Below are positions 29,141 to 38,428 of a DNA stretch of 47,271 nucleotides, one piece after another. The notes beneath the pieces were generated by a model. The model made no database searches. It worked only from the letters and a program-made list of their open reading frames with translations, and was not told the DNA's origin. The DNA is taken from positions 1 to 47,271 of the forward strand of contig JASBTB010000076.1 in the NCBI GenBank assembly GCA_030148645.1, given 5' to 3'. This DNA is from Demequina sp. GTDB taxonomy: Bacteria > Actinomycetota > Actinomycetes > Actinomycetales > Demequinaceae. The position numbers and the translations under genes were made by a program. How positions within the stretch are numbered: the first letter of the stretch is position 1; every line of letters begins with the position of its first letter.

Positions 29141-29385
29141 GCGCACAACCGGCCGAAGCCAACGCCATGGTGGACGCCCGCGGCACCGCGTGCCCACTGC
29201 CCGTCATCATGTTGGCCAGGGCCGCCGAAGACATGCCGTCGGGCACCCAGATCACCGTGTTGGCCACCGACGTTGCCGCCCGCTACGACGTTCCGGCGTG
29301 GGCGCGCATGACAGGAAACGACTTTGTGGGGGAAAGCGAAACGGACGGCGGGGCGTTTGCCCTCACCGTCCGTTTGCGACGCTGA
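29137..29385 (+). CDS. TusA-family sulfurtransferase/sulfur carrier
   Basis: VDARGTACPLPVIMLARAAEDMPSGTQITVLATDVAARYDVPAWARMTGNDFV (CPxP motif); GTG start overlaps the upstream stop (GTGA). Confidence 0.88.
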   Translation: MSAQPAEANAMVDARGTACPLPVIMLARAAEDMPSGTQITVLATDVAARYDVPAWARMTGNDFVGESETDGGAFALTVRLRR

Positions 29386-29390
29386 CGTGG

Positions 29391-29744
29391 TCAGCTGAAC
29401 GAGTCACCACACGCGCACGAACTCTGTGCGTTGGGGTTGTCGATCGTAAAGCCCTGCTTTTCGATCGTGTCTGCGAAATCGATCGTCGCACCATCGAGAT
29501 ACGGAACCGACATCTTGTCCACGACCACCTGGACGCCGTCATAGTCCCTGACCGCGTCACCGTCGAGTTGGCGCTCGTCGAAGTAGAGTTGGTAGATCAG
29601 ACCAGAGCAGCCACCAGGCTGAACGGCCAAACGCAAACGCAGGTCGTCGCGGCCCTCCTGTGCGAGGAGACTCTTGACCTTCGACGCGGCCGCGTCGGTG
29701 ATGACCACGCCGTGCGCCGAAACCTCAGTTACGGTGTCTGCCAT
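29391..29744 (-). CDS. erpA: Iron-sulfur cluster insertion protein (ErpA/IscA/HesB family)
   Basis: ITDAAASKVKSLLAQEGRDDLRLRLAVQPGGCSGLIYQLYFDE...SSCACGDSFS: conserved C and CxC. Confidence 0.95.
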   Translation of the reverse strand: MADTVTEVSAHGVVITDAAASKVKSLLAQEGRDDLRLRLAVQPGGCSGLIYQLYFDERQLDGDAVRDYDGVQVVVDKMSVPYLDGATIDFADTIEKQGFTIDNPNAQSSCACGDSFS

Positions 29745-29837
29745 ATGGCGACTCCTTCCATGACGAATTGTCTCTAGGGTACGACGATGCCCGCCGCCCT
29801 GTGAACCACAACACCGCCGCGGGCGGGTTTGTGCCCG

Positions 29838-30887
29838 TCAGCGCCACGTCCACGTGTGCGCGACGCGGCGCACTCCTTCCAGCAGGCCCGCTGGACCTTG
29901 CGCGGCCTCATGTGCCGAGGCCAATCCCGCAGCCATGAGGTCCCGGCGCCCCACGTTGACCGCCGTGCTCAGCATCGTGGCAGGCACCCCGGCGTGCGCC
30001 GCCACGGTCGCCACGCTCGCCGCCACGCCCGTATCGAGCGCCGTCGGGGTCAGATCGCCACCTACGCCGACCACCAGGTCCGCATGTGCTGCAGCATCGG
30101 ACAGGCCCGACGCCTCGGCCAGGTAGTGCGACGCCGCAACGATGCGCGCGCCGAGCGCCGCCAGCGCGTAGGCCAAGCCGCCTGCCGCTCCGGTACCCGG
30201 CTGGTCCGACAGCCGAGGCGGCCCCACGAGGGACTCATGGCCAGCGACCGGGTCGGCGCCGCGCGCGATGTCACCCCAGCGTTGTTCCTGGTACTGAGCG
30301 GCTGCGGCGAGTGGGCCGTCGCCTTCCCGGCCACCAATTAGGGCCGCACTCATGCCATGAAAACCCAAGAGCGGTCTGTTCGACGTGGCAAGTACCACCA
30401 GGTCGAGGCCCCTGAGGGATTCCCTCAGGGCGGCAAGCCCACCGCGCCACAGGTCCGTGGCGTCGCCCGCCGGGGCCTCGTCCCCCACCGGAATCACCAC
30501 CGTGATCGGCACGCGCGCTTCCCGCGCCGACGCCGTGGCGGCAGCAGTGGCGAGCGAGGCGCTGTTCGGGCCCCGAGTCACCGGGGCGCCCGTGGCAGCA
30601 AGGGCCACGAGTGCCTCCGACAGTGCCCGGGGGTTCCAGCGTGACGCACCACTGCCGGGTGCCAACCACTCCGTGGCGCCCCGGGCCACCACGTCGACAC
30701 CTTCCACGAGCGATCGTTGCCCCGACCACGCATCGGCGGTGCGGGGGCCGCCGCCGCCCACGGGCAACGCGTCGACGGACGACCCCGGCGCCGCCTCACG
30801 CCATGCCTCACGTACTGCCAACGCCGCCGCGCACGCATCCAGTGCCTCCTGCCCCGGCCACCCGTTGACCGCCGCCACCACTCGCAT
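29838..30887 (-). CDS. Glycerate kinase family protein
   Basis: Trimmed to MRVVAAVNGWPGQEALDACAAALAVREAWREAAPGSSVDALPVGGGG...; DQPGTGAAGGLAYALAALGARI; C-terminal region as in glycerate kinases. Confidence 0.8.
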   Translation of the reverse strand: MRVVAAVNGWPGQEALDACAAALAVREAWREAAPGSSVDALPVGGGGPRTADAWSGQRSLVEGVDVVARGATEWLAPGSGASRWNPRALSEALVALAATGAPVTRGPNSASLATAAATASAREARVPITVVIPVGDEAPAGDATDLWRGGLAALRESLRGLDLVVLATSNRPLLGFHGMSAALIGGREGDGPLAAAAQYQEQRWGDIARGADPVAGHESLVGPPRLSDQPGTGAAGGLAYALAALGARIVAASHYLAEASGLSDAAAHADLVVGVGGDLTPTALDTGVAASVATVAAHAGVPATMLSTAVNVGRRDLMAAGLASAHEAAQGPAGLLEGVRRVAHTWTWR

Positions 30888-30960
30888 GCCGACAAGTCTG
30901 CACGCTCGCGGCCCAAGGGTCCGACACAGTGTCAGCTCGCGCGCGTGAAACAATGGGGAC

Positions 30961-32166
30961 ATGACGCAGACCTTCCAGGAACCCGAGGCATCGCCTGCGC
31001 TACTCCTGTTGGGGCGGCGCACCGATCCGATGTCCGAGCGCGGGGTGGATTGTCCGGGGGACCTGCCCGAACCCTCCGACCCCGATCTGGTGGAGCGCGC
31101 GCGCGAGGCAAAGAACGCGCTCGGCAACCGGGTGTTCATCCTTGGCCACCACTATCAGCGTGACGAGGTCATCCAGTTTGCCGATGTGACGGGCGACTCG
31201 TTCAAGTTGGCTCGCGATGCGGCTGCCAGGCCCGAAGCCGAGTTCATCGTGTTCTGTGGCGTGCATTTCATGGCGGAAAGTGCCGACATTCTCACGTCCG
31301 ACGACCAGGCCGTGATTCTTCCCGACATGGCCGCCGGCTGCTCCATGGCGGACATGGCGGGTATCAACCAAGTCGAGGACGCGTGGGCTCAACTCGATGA
31401 GGTGGGTATTGCCGCCCGCACCGTGCCGGTCACGTACATGAACTCGACGGCGGCCATCAAGGCCTTCTGTGGTCGCCACGGCGGCGCCGTGTGCACCTCC
31501 TCCAACGCCGAGGTGGCGCTGCGGTGGGCGTTCGAGCGGGTCGGGGGCGTAGATGGCGACGGCAAGGTACTCTTCATGCCCGACCAGCATCTGGGCCGCA
31601 ATACTGCGGTGCTGCACCTTGGCCTCGGTCTCAACGACTGCATCGTGTGGGATCCGCGCAAGCCGCTTGGTGGCAACACACCCGGAGAACTCGCAGCCGC
31701 CCGCGTGATCCTGTGGAAGGGCCACTGCTCCGTGCATGGGCGATTCCGTAAAGACAACGTGGACGCCTTGCGGGCTAGTGTGCCCGCCATCAACATCGTG
31801 GTTCACCCCGAGTGCACCCACGAGGTCGTGACCAGCGCCGACTACGTCGGCTCTACCGAGTACATCATCAAAGCGCTCGAGGCCGCAGAGCCGGGCAGCG
31901 CATGGGGAATCGGCACCGAGTTGAACCTGGTGCGCCGCCTCGCCAACGCCCACCCGGACAAGCAGGTGCACTTCCTGGAGGACACCGTCTGTTTCTGCTC
32001 GACGATGAACCGCATTGACCTGCCCCACCTGGTGTGGACCCTTGAGTCCTTGGTGGCGGGCAACGTGCCCCACCGCATCGTCGTGGACAAGACCACCCAG
32101 GAGCAGGCGCGCATCGCGCTCGACCGCATGCTTGCGCTGCCAGCCGCGGAACCGGAAAAGGACTGA
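30961..32166 (+). CDS. nadA: Quinolinate synthase NadA
   Basis: ILGHHYQRDEVIQFADVTGDSFKLAR, FCGVHFMAESADILT, VHPECTHEVV, EDTVCFCSTMNRIDLPHLVWTLE. Confidence 0.96.
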   Translation: MTQTFQEPEASPALLLLGRRTDPMSERGVDCPGDLPEPSDPDLVERAREAKNALGNRVFILGHHYQRDEVIQFADVTGDSFKLARDAAARPEAEFIVFCGVHFMAESADILTSDDQAVILPDMAAGCSMADMAGINQVEDAWAQLDEVGIAARTVPVTYMNSTAAIKAFCGRHGGAVCTSSNAEVALRWAFERVGGVDGDGKVLFMPDQHLGRNTAVLHLGLGLNDCIVWDPRKPLGGNTPGELAAARVILWKGHCSVHGRFRKDNVDALRASVPAINIVVHPECTHEVVTSADYVGSTEYIIKALEAAEPGSAWGIGTELNLVRRLANAHPDKQVHFLEDTVCFCSTMNRIDLPHLVWTLESLVAGNVPHRIVVDKTTQEQARIALDRMLALPAAEPEKD

Positions 32167-32206
32167 CAGCCGACGCCACCACTGGCCCGGCTTATGAGAG
32201 GACGAT

Positions 32207-32776
32207 ATGGCACGCAAGGAAAAGCCCGAGGAACTCTCCGTGGAGGAGGCGGCCGCAGGCAAGGGCCGTCCCACGCCCAAGCGCCGCGAGCAGGAGGCTG
32301 CTCAAAAGCGCGCGCTTATCGCGGACCCGAAGGCAGGTGCGAAGGAGCGCCGGGCTCGCCTGCGAGAGCAGCGCGCCAAGGAACAGCAAGCCATGCTGAC
32401 CGGCGACGAGCGTCACATGCCCGTCGAGCACCGTGGACCCGTGCGCCGCTACTTGCGTGACTTCATCGATGCCCGCACCAGCCTCGGCGAGTTCGCACTG
32501 CCCGGCTCGATTGTCTTTGTCGTGGCGTCGCTGTTCTTCAACTCTGCAAACTCCAACGTGGGCACTCTCATCATCCTCGGCTTCTACGCGCTCGTGTTGG
32601 CCGCCATCGGCGACACCTTGTGGGCGATGCGCACGATGCGTAAGCGGGTCGTCGAGAAGTTTGGCGCCGACGCCCTGGGTCGGGGGTGGCGTCTGTATTC
32701 GGCTGCCCGCATCATGAACCTGCGTCGGCTACGCGTGCCGAGGCCCGTCGTTGGCCGCGGCGACTACCCGGTCTAG
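32207..32776 (+). CDS. DUF3043 domain-containing membrane protein
   Basis: Basic N-terminus ([21 protein letters not shown]...), [29 protein letters not shown], two TM helices. Confidence 0.88.
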   Translation: MARKEKPEELSVEEAAAGKGRPTPKRREQEAAQKRALIADPKAGAKERRARLREQRAKEQQAMLTGDERHMPVEHRGPVRRYLRDFIDARTSLGEFALPGSIVFVVASLFFNSANSNVGTLIILGFYALVLAAIGDTLWAMRTMRKRVVEKFGADALGRGWRLYSAARIMNLRRLRVPRPVVGRGDYPV

Positions 32777-32865
32777 ACGGACTCCGACGCTCGTCGAGCG
32801 CATGCGGGGCACACCAGTGTCGAAACGTTACGACTGCGGGCGGCACGGGGCGATAGGGTGAATTC

Positions 32866-33882
32866 ATGATCAACTATCGCTATCTGGGCAACTCCGGACT
32901 CAAGATCACCGAACTCACCTACGGCAATTGGATCACGCACGGTTCGCAGGTCGAAAACGCCCAGGCTGCGGCGTGCGTCAAGGCGGCGCTCGACGTGGGC
33001 ATCTCGTCTTTCGACACGGCCGATGTCTACGCCAACACCAGGGCCGAAACGGTCCTGGGCGACATTCTCAAAGGCGAGCGCCGTGAGAGCCTTGAGATCT
33101 TTACCAAAGTCTATTGGCCCACCGGCCCCGGCGGAGCCAACGACTCTGGACTTAGCCGCAAGCACATCATGGAGTCCATCGACGGCTCCCTGAGGCGCCT
33201 CCAGACCGACTACGTGGACCTCTACCAGGCCCACCGCTACGACGTCGAGACGCCTCTCGAAGAGACGATGCAGGCTTTCGCAGACGTGGTCCACCAGGGC
33301 AAGGCTCACTACATCGGGGTAAGCGAGTGGACGGCTGACCAGATCCGTGCAGGAGTCGCTCTCGCGAAGCAATTGGGCTTCCAACTCATCTCCTCGCAAC
33401 CCCAGTATTCGATGCTGTGGCGGGTCATCGAGGATGAGGTCGTGCCCGCCTCCAGGCAGTCGGGGGTCGGCCAGATTGTGTGGTCTCCCGTGGCGCAGGG
33501 CGTGCTCACGGGCAAGTACAAGCCGGGTCAGCCGCCGCCGGTCGGCTCGCGAGCCACTGACGAGAAGGGCGGCAAGCGTTTCATCGGCCGCTTCTTCGAG
33601 AACGAGGCACTCCTGGAGCGGGTGCAACGGCTCCAACCGATTGCCGACGAACTCGACCTGAGCATGGCGCAACTGGCGATCGCCTGGGTTTTGCACAACG
33701 ACAACGTGGCTGCCGCCATCATCGGCGCCTCCCGACCCGAACAGGTGCACGAAAACGCGAAGGCTTCCGGCGTTCAGATTCCCGCCGAACTCATGACAAG
33801 GATCGATGACGTGCTGGGCGACGCAGTGGAACGCGACCCGGGCCTCACAGCCGCTGGGGCACCCACGGGGCGCCCCTCCTGA
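32866..33882 (+). CDS. Aldo/keto reductase (Kv-beta-like)
   Basis: NYRYLGNSGLKITELTYGNW, DTADVYANTRAETVLG, YVDLYQAHRYD, AAAIIGASRPEQV. TAGGGT 6 nt before ATG. Confidence 0.95.
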   Translation: MINYRYLGNSGLKITELTYGNWITHGSQVENAQAAACVKAALDVGISSFDTADVYANTRAETVLGDILKGERRESLEIFTKVYWPTGPGGANDSGLSRKHIMESIDGSLRRLQTDYVDLYQAHRYDVETPLEETMQAFADVVHQGKAHYIGVSEWTADQIRAGVALAKQLGFQLISSQPQYSMLWRVIEDEVVPASRQSGVGQIVWSPVAQGVLTGKYKPGQPPPVGSRATDEKGGKRFIGRFFENEALLERVQRLQPIADELDLSMAQLAIAWVLHNDNVAAAIIGASRPEQVHENAKASGVQIPAELMTRIDDVLGDAVERDPGLTAAGAPTGRPS

Positions 33883-33899
33883 GCGCACCGCCTTCGACA

Positions 33900-33939
33900 C
33901 ACGAAGGCCCCGGAACCTCTCGGTTCCGGGGCCTTCGTG
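33900..33939. terminator. Long perfect terminator hairpin between convergent aldo/keto reductase and pyrD
   Basis: CACGAAGGCCCCGGAACC-TCTC-GGTTCCGGGGCCTTCGTG: 18-bp perfect stem, 4-nt loop. Confidence 0.85.
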
Positions 33940-33965
33940 CTTCAAAGGAGAAAACAATGCGTTGC

Positions 33966-33994
33966 GTACGCCTGGCAGGTGCGTACACATTTTT
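33966..33994 (+). terminator. Second hairpin plus T tract: GTACGC-CTGGCAGGT-GCGTAC-ACA-TTTTT
   Basis: 6-bp stem followed by five Ts, 27 nt downstream of the 18-bp hairpin. Confidence 0.5.
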
Positions 33995-34041
33995 CAACGG
34001 CAAAACGTCGCGTTTGGTTCCCACGGTTTCATGGGAGTTTG

Positions 34042-35076
34042 CTACCGCTCGTCAGACGGCGCGCCCGTCGCCAGTTGGCGATTGATGCGGGACGGCCACA
34101 ACGGTCCCTCGTACACCAGCGCCGTATAGCCCTGGACAAGGTTTGCACCCGCGTCGAGCAGCGCCCTGGCATCGTCGGCCGTGACGACGCCACCGACGCC
34201 AATCAGGCACATGTCCTCGCCGACGCGCAGGCGCAGGCGCGCAATCACCTCGATCGAGCGGCTGAGCAACGGCGGGCCGGACAGGCCACCCGGGCCACGG
34301 TCATGCCTGACGGTCGTGTTGGCCGCAACGATGCCGTCCAGGCCAAGATCCAGCGCGAGGCCCGCCACAGCGTCGATGTCCTCGTCCGCCAGGTCAGGCG
34401 CGATCTTGACCAGCAGCGGCACCTTGCGACTGCTCGCGGCCTCGATCGCGCCAGCACGGGCGTGTTCCAGGATGGGTCGCAGCGCCCCGACGGACTGCAG
34501 GTCACGAAGCCCCGTCGTGTTCGGCGATGACACGTTCACAACGAGATAGTCCGCATAGGGTGCGAGGACTCGCGCGCAATAGGCATAGTCGAGCGGTGCA
34601 TCATCCGCCGACGTGTTCTTGTTCTTGCCGATATTCACGCCCACAAGGGCCGACCGGCCAAGCGCCGAGCGTCGCAACGCCGCCAACCTGCGAGCGGCGG
34701 CATCGGCCCCCGCATTGTTGAAACCCATGCGATTGCGTAAACCCCGAACATCCAGTTCTCGCCACGCGCGCGGTGGGTCATTTCCCGGTTGCGGCTTGGG
34801 CGTGACGGTCCCAATCTCCACATGCGAGAAGCCAGCAAGCCACAAACCCTTGACAGCGACGCCTTCCTTGTCCAGGCCGGCTGCCAGTCCCACCGGAGCC
34901 GGAAATACGGCTCCCATCGCCTCGACGGCGGCCGATGCCCGGGCCGCTGGCATGAGCCTCAGCGATCGTGCCAGCGCCACGAGAGGCCACCCCCACCGGA
35001 AGGCGGCTACCGCCATACGGTGGGCTCGCTCCGGGCTCATCCTCAGCAGGACCTGGCGAAACAGGAGGTCGTACAT
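34042..35076 (-). CDS. pyrD: Quinone-dependent dihydroorotate dehydrogenase
   Basis: FSHVEIGTVTPKPQPGNDPPR, RMGFNNAGADA, GVNIGKNKNT, VNVSSPNTTGLRDLQ, LVQGYTALVYEGP. Confidence 0.97.
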   Translation of the reverse strand: MYDLLFRQVLLRMSPERAHRMAVAAFRWGWPLVALARSLRLMPAARASAAVEAMGAVFPAPVGLAAGLDKEGVAVKGLWLAGFSHVEIGTVTPKPQPGNDPPRAWRELDVRGLRNRMGFNNAGADAAARRLAALRRSALGRSALVGVNIGKNKNTSADDAPLDYAYCARVLAPYADYLVVNVSSPNTTGLRDLQSVGALRPILEHARAGAIEAASSRKVPLLVKIAPDLADEDIDAVAGLALDLGLDGIVAANTTVRHDRGPGGLSGPPLLSRSIEVIARLRLRVGEDMCLIGVGGVVTADDARALLDAGANLVQGYTALVYEGPLWPSRINRQLATGAPSDER

Positions 35077-35082
35077 GCTGAC

Positions 35083-35100
35083 AACCTAGCGGGATAGGCT
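35083..35100. promoter_or_regulatory. Divergent leaderless-type -10 pair: TAGGTT (-, 35083-35088) for pyrD and TAGGCT (+, 35095-35100) for pepA
   Basis: Boxes lie 6 nt (pyrD ATG 35076) and 7 nt (pepA ATG 35108) from the start codons; 31 bp between starts. Confidence 0.55.
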
Positions 35101-35107
35101 CGGGAGC

Positions 35108-36556
35108 ATGACCACCATCTCCGCGACCCAAGAGTCCCTTTCCACCCTGAACTGCGACGCCCTCGTCCTCGGCGTGGACGCCCAAGGCAAGGTGCTGGCA
35201 CACCCGCAACTGCCTGCCGATGTCCAGGAATCCTTGTCCGAAACCGCCACTGTCCTGGAGGCCAGCGCGAAGCGGGGCGCAGTCACAGTCTTACCTGGCG
35301 GCTCCACCGCAGCCCGCCGCGTCGTACTCGTCGGCCTGGGCGACGCCACAGACGGCGACCTGCGATTCGCCGCGGGAGCGGCGGCCCGCTCGTGTGGGAA
35401 GAAGCCGGGAACCGTCGTCGTCGGCATCCCGTGTGGCGACGTTCGCGCGGCTTCCGCTGTGGCCGAAGGGGCGCTATTGGGCGCGTACGTGTTCACCGAC
35501 TACAAGTCCGCTGCGGACGACGAGGACGAGAAGTCGTTCACCACATGGCTGATCGCGGGCGCGACGGACGCCGCGATCGAGCGGGCCAAGGTGATCGCTG
35601 GTGCGGTGGCCGCGACACGCGACCTCGTCAACACTCCCCCACTCGACCTCTTCCCTGCGTCGTTTGCCGAGATCGCGCAGGGCTTTGGAGGTCAACTGGG
35701 GTGCGATGTCACGGTGTGGGAACCGCAACAACTCGCCGACGAGGGCTTCGGCGGGCTCTTGGCCGTTGGCATGGGGTCGTCCCGCCTGCCGCGCCTGGTG
35801 CGGGTCGCGTGGGCCCCCGAGGGCGCCAAACAGACAGTCGCGCTCGTGGGCAAAGGCATCACCTTCGACACCGGTGGCATTTCCCTGAAGCCCCCGAAGT
35901 CGATGGAGACCATGAAGTCCGACATGTCCGGAGCGGCGGCCGTCCTTCACACGGTTCTTGCCGCCGGTCGCGCGAACCTGCCGATAGCCGTGACCGGCTG
36001 GTTGTGCTTGGCGGAAAACATGCCGTCCGGCACCGCCCAGCGCCCATCGGACGTCATCCGGATCTACGGCGGCAAGACGGTCGAGGTCCTCAACACCGAC
36101 GCCGAAGGTCGCCTCGTCCTCGCCGACGGCCTGGTGCGCGCCCTCGAAGACAAGCCCGACGTGGTGATCGACGTGGCGACCCTCACCGGCGCCCAGGGCG
36201 TCGCGCTGGGCACGCGCACGTCCGCCGTCATGGGCTCCGCGGACCTCCAAGCCGAGATTGTCGCGGCGGCGCAGGCGGTGGACGAGGACATGTGGCCCAT
36301 GCCGCTGCGCGACTACCTGCTCGAGTTGGTGGAGTCCAAGGTGGCCGATCTCAAGAACACGGGCGACCCTGGCGGAGCCGCAGGAATGCTCACGGCAGGG
36401 ATGTTCCTCAAACAGTTTGTGGGCGACGCAACGTGGGCACACCTGGACATCGCCCGACCCGCATTCCATGAGGGAAGCGCCTACGGGTACACCGTGCCGG
36501 GCGCCACCGGGGCGGCAGTGCGCACGCTGTTCGAGTTTCTCGAGCGTCGCGCCTGA
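35108..36556 (+). CDS. pepA: Leucyl aminopeptidase (M17)
   Basis: VGKGITFDTGGISLKPPKSMETMKSDMSGAAAV, EVLNTDAEGRLVLADGLVRA. Confidence 0.96.
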   Translation: MTTISATQESLSTLNCDALVLGVDAQGKVLAHPQLPADVQESLSETATVLEASAKRGAVTVLPGGSTAARRVVLVGLGDATDGDLRFAAGAAARSCGKKPGTVVVGIPCGDVRAASAVAEGALLGAYVFTDYKSAADDEDEKSFTTWLIAGATDAAIERAKVIAGAVAATRDLVNTPPLDLFPASFAEIAQGFGGQLGCDVTVWEPQQLADEGFGGLLAVGMGSSRLPRLVRVAWAPEGAKQTVALVGKGITFDTGGISLKPPKSMETMKSDMSGAAAVLHTVLAAGRANLPIAVTGWLCLAENMPSGTAQRPSDVIRIYGGKTVEVLNTDAEGRLVLADGLVRALEDKPDVVIDVATLTGAQGVALGTRTSAVMGSADLQAEIVAAAQAVDEDMWPMPLRDYLLELVESKVADLKNTGDPGGAAGMLTAGMFLKQFVGDATWAHLDIARPAFHEGSAYGYTVPGATGAAVRTLFEFLERRA

Positions 36557-36594
36557 TCAGCCACCACGTAGTGGGCGCCGGGGGACGGCGGCCA

Positions 36595-36930
36595 CTAGAT
36601 CCGCCGGTGCTTCTCGTTCCACTCGCGCATGCGCGAAGGGTAGCCCGACAGATTCACGTCAAATACTGGCACCGACAGATCCTTGGCGACTTTGCGTGCC
36701 GCAGAAGCATCGGGGACCTTCCTGCGCGTCCACTCCCCCGTTCCCGCGACCACCACGAGCGTCGTCTGCGTCACGCGGGTCGCGGGCTCAATGAAGGCCT
36801 CGCACCCCTCCCGGTGCGCAATGAACTCGCGGAAGTGCTGCATGGTCTTGGCTTGCGCCTCGCGCGATCCAGATCCCGTCGCAGTCACGGTCGACTTATT
36901 GCGGCCAAAGAGGCGCCCCAGAAAACTCAT
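36595..36930 (-). CDS. Conserved-type hypothetical protein next to lpdA
   Basis: Trimmed to MSFLGRLFGRNKSTVTATGSGSREAQAKTMQHFREFIAHREGCEAFIEPATRVTQTTLVVVAGTGEWTRRKVPD...; TACTCT 6 nt upstream of ATG 36930. Confidence 0.78.
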   Translation of the reverse strand: MSFLGRLFGRNKSTVTATGSGSREAQAKTMQHFREFIAHREGCEAFIEPATRVTQTTLVVVAGTGEWTRRKVPDASAARKVAKDLSVPVFDVNLSGYPSRMREWNEKHRRI

Positions 36931-37024
36931 TCTCACAGAGTAGTCATGGATGTCGAGTTCGCGTGGCGCGCCACGAGTGGCAAGATGGGACCTACCCGCA
37001 TCCTGACAAGGAGAATTGAGCCCC

Positions 37025-38410
37025 GTGACCGAGCCCACACCTCACTCGTTTGATGTTCTCATCCTCGGCGGTGGCTCCGGCGGATACGCCGCAGCCCTGC
37101 GCGCCTCCCAACTCGGCCTGAGCGTGGGAATGGTCGAAGAGGCGAAGGTGGGTGGCACCTGCCTGCACTGGGGGTGCATCCCCACCAAGGCGCTGCTACA
37201 CGCCGCCGAAGTCGCCGACCATGCCCGCCATGGTGAGTCGATTGGCGTCAACACCGAGTTCCATTCAATCGACATGCCGAAGGTCAACGCCTACAAGCAG
37301 AGCGTGGTCGACCGGCTCTACAAGGGCCTCCAAGGACTCGTGAAGGCCCGCAAGGTCACCGTCATCGACGGCCACGGCACACTGGTCGGGCCCGACGCGA
37401 TTGAGGTGCGGGGGGAGCGCTACACCGGCAAGAATCTAGTCCTCGCGAGTGGCTCCTACGCGCGTAGCCTCCCCGGCCTTGAGATCGGCGGACGCGTCAT
37501 GACCTCCGACCAGGCACTCGCCATGGAATGGGTGCCCCGCTCGGCGATCGTGCTTGGCGGCGGCGTCATCGGCGTCGAGTTCGCCTCCGTGTGGAAGTCC
37601 TTTGGTGCAGACGTCACGGTCATCGAGGCGCTACCTCACTTGGTGCCCAACGAGGACGAATCCCTGTCCAAGGGACTTGAGCGCGCCTTCCGCAAGCGCG
37701 GCATCACCTTCACCTTGGGGGTGCGGTTCAAGGCCGTCACTCACGACGACAACGGGGTGACAGTCACCCTGGAGGACGGGTCGACCATCCAGGCGGACGT
37801 GCTGTTGGTGGCGGTCGGTCGCGGCCCCCGCACCGCGGGTCTCGGCTACGAGGAACAGGGTGTGCGGGTCGACCGCGGCTTTGTCCTCACCGACGACACA
37901 CTTCACACCGGAGTCGCCAATATTTACGCCGTAGGCGACATCGTCCCAGGGCTGCAACTTGCGCACCGCGGCTTCCAACAAGGCATCTTCGTGGCCGAAC
38001 AGATCGCCGGGTTGAACCCCGCGCCGATCGTGGAAGCGAACATCCCACGCGTCACGTATTGCGAGCCCGAAGTCGCGTCAGTCGGGCTGACCGAGGCCAA
38101 AGCCAAGGAGCAATACGGCGAAGACAAGGTCAAGTCGCTCGAGTACAACCTGGGCGGCAACGGCAAGAGTCAAATCCTCGGCACCGCAGGCTTCATCAAG
38201 CTCGTCCGTGTGGTCGACGGCCCGGTCGTCGGTGTCCACATGCTTGGCTCTCGCGTCGGTGAGCAGATCGGCGAGGCTCAGTTGATTGTCAGTTGGGACG
38301 CCCACCCCGAAGACGTGGCGCCACTGATCCACGCGCATCCCACCCAAAACGAGTCGCTCGGGGAGGCGCACCTCGCGCTCGCCGGCAAACCGCTTCACGC
38401 GCACGACTAG
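37025..38410 (+). CDS. lpdA: Dihydrolipoyl dehydrogenase (E3)
   Basis: LILGGGSGGYAAALRASQLG, GGTCLHWGCIPTKALLHAAEV (redox disulfide), AIVLGGGVIGVEFASVWKSFG, HAHPTQNESLGEAHLAL. GTG 37025 preferred over TTG 37016. Confidence 0.97.
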   Translation: MTEPTPHSFDVLILGGGSGGYAAALRASQLGLSVGMVEEAKVGGTCLHWGCIPTKALLHAAEVADHARHGESIGVNTEFHSIDMPKVNAYKQSVVDRLYKGLQGLVKARKVTVIDGHGTLVGPDAIEVRGERYTGKNLVLASGSYARSLPGLEIGGRVMTSDQALAMEWVPRSAIVLGGGVIGVEFASVWKSFGADVTVIEALPHLVPNEDESLSKGLERAFRKRGITFTLGVRFKAVTHDDNGVTVTLEDGSTIQADVLLVAVGRGPRTAGLGYEEQGVRVDRGFVLTDDTLHTGVANIYAVGDIVPGLQLAHRGFQQGIFVAEQIAGLNPAPIVEANIPRVTYCEPEVASVGLTEAKAKEQYGEDKVKSLEYNLGGNGKSQILGTAGFIKLVRVVDGPVVGVHMLGSRVGEQIGEAQLIVSWDAHPEDVAPLIHAHPTQNESLGEAHLALAGKPLHAHD

Positions 38411-38428
38411 GCCTCAAGGAGACACGCA

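Noticed and set aside
31000-32280. 426-aa minus-strand ORF opposite nadA
   Set aside because: Antisense to a clear quinolinate synthase; no recognisable motif.
32773-33990. 405-aa minus-strand ORF opposite the aldo/keto reductase
   Set aside because: Shadow ORF; also spans the strong terminator hairpin.
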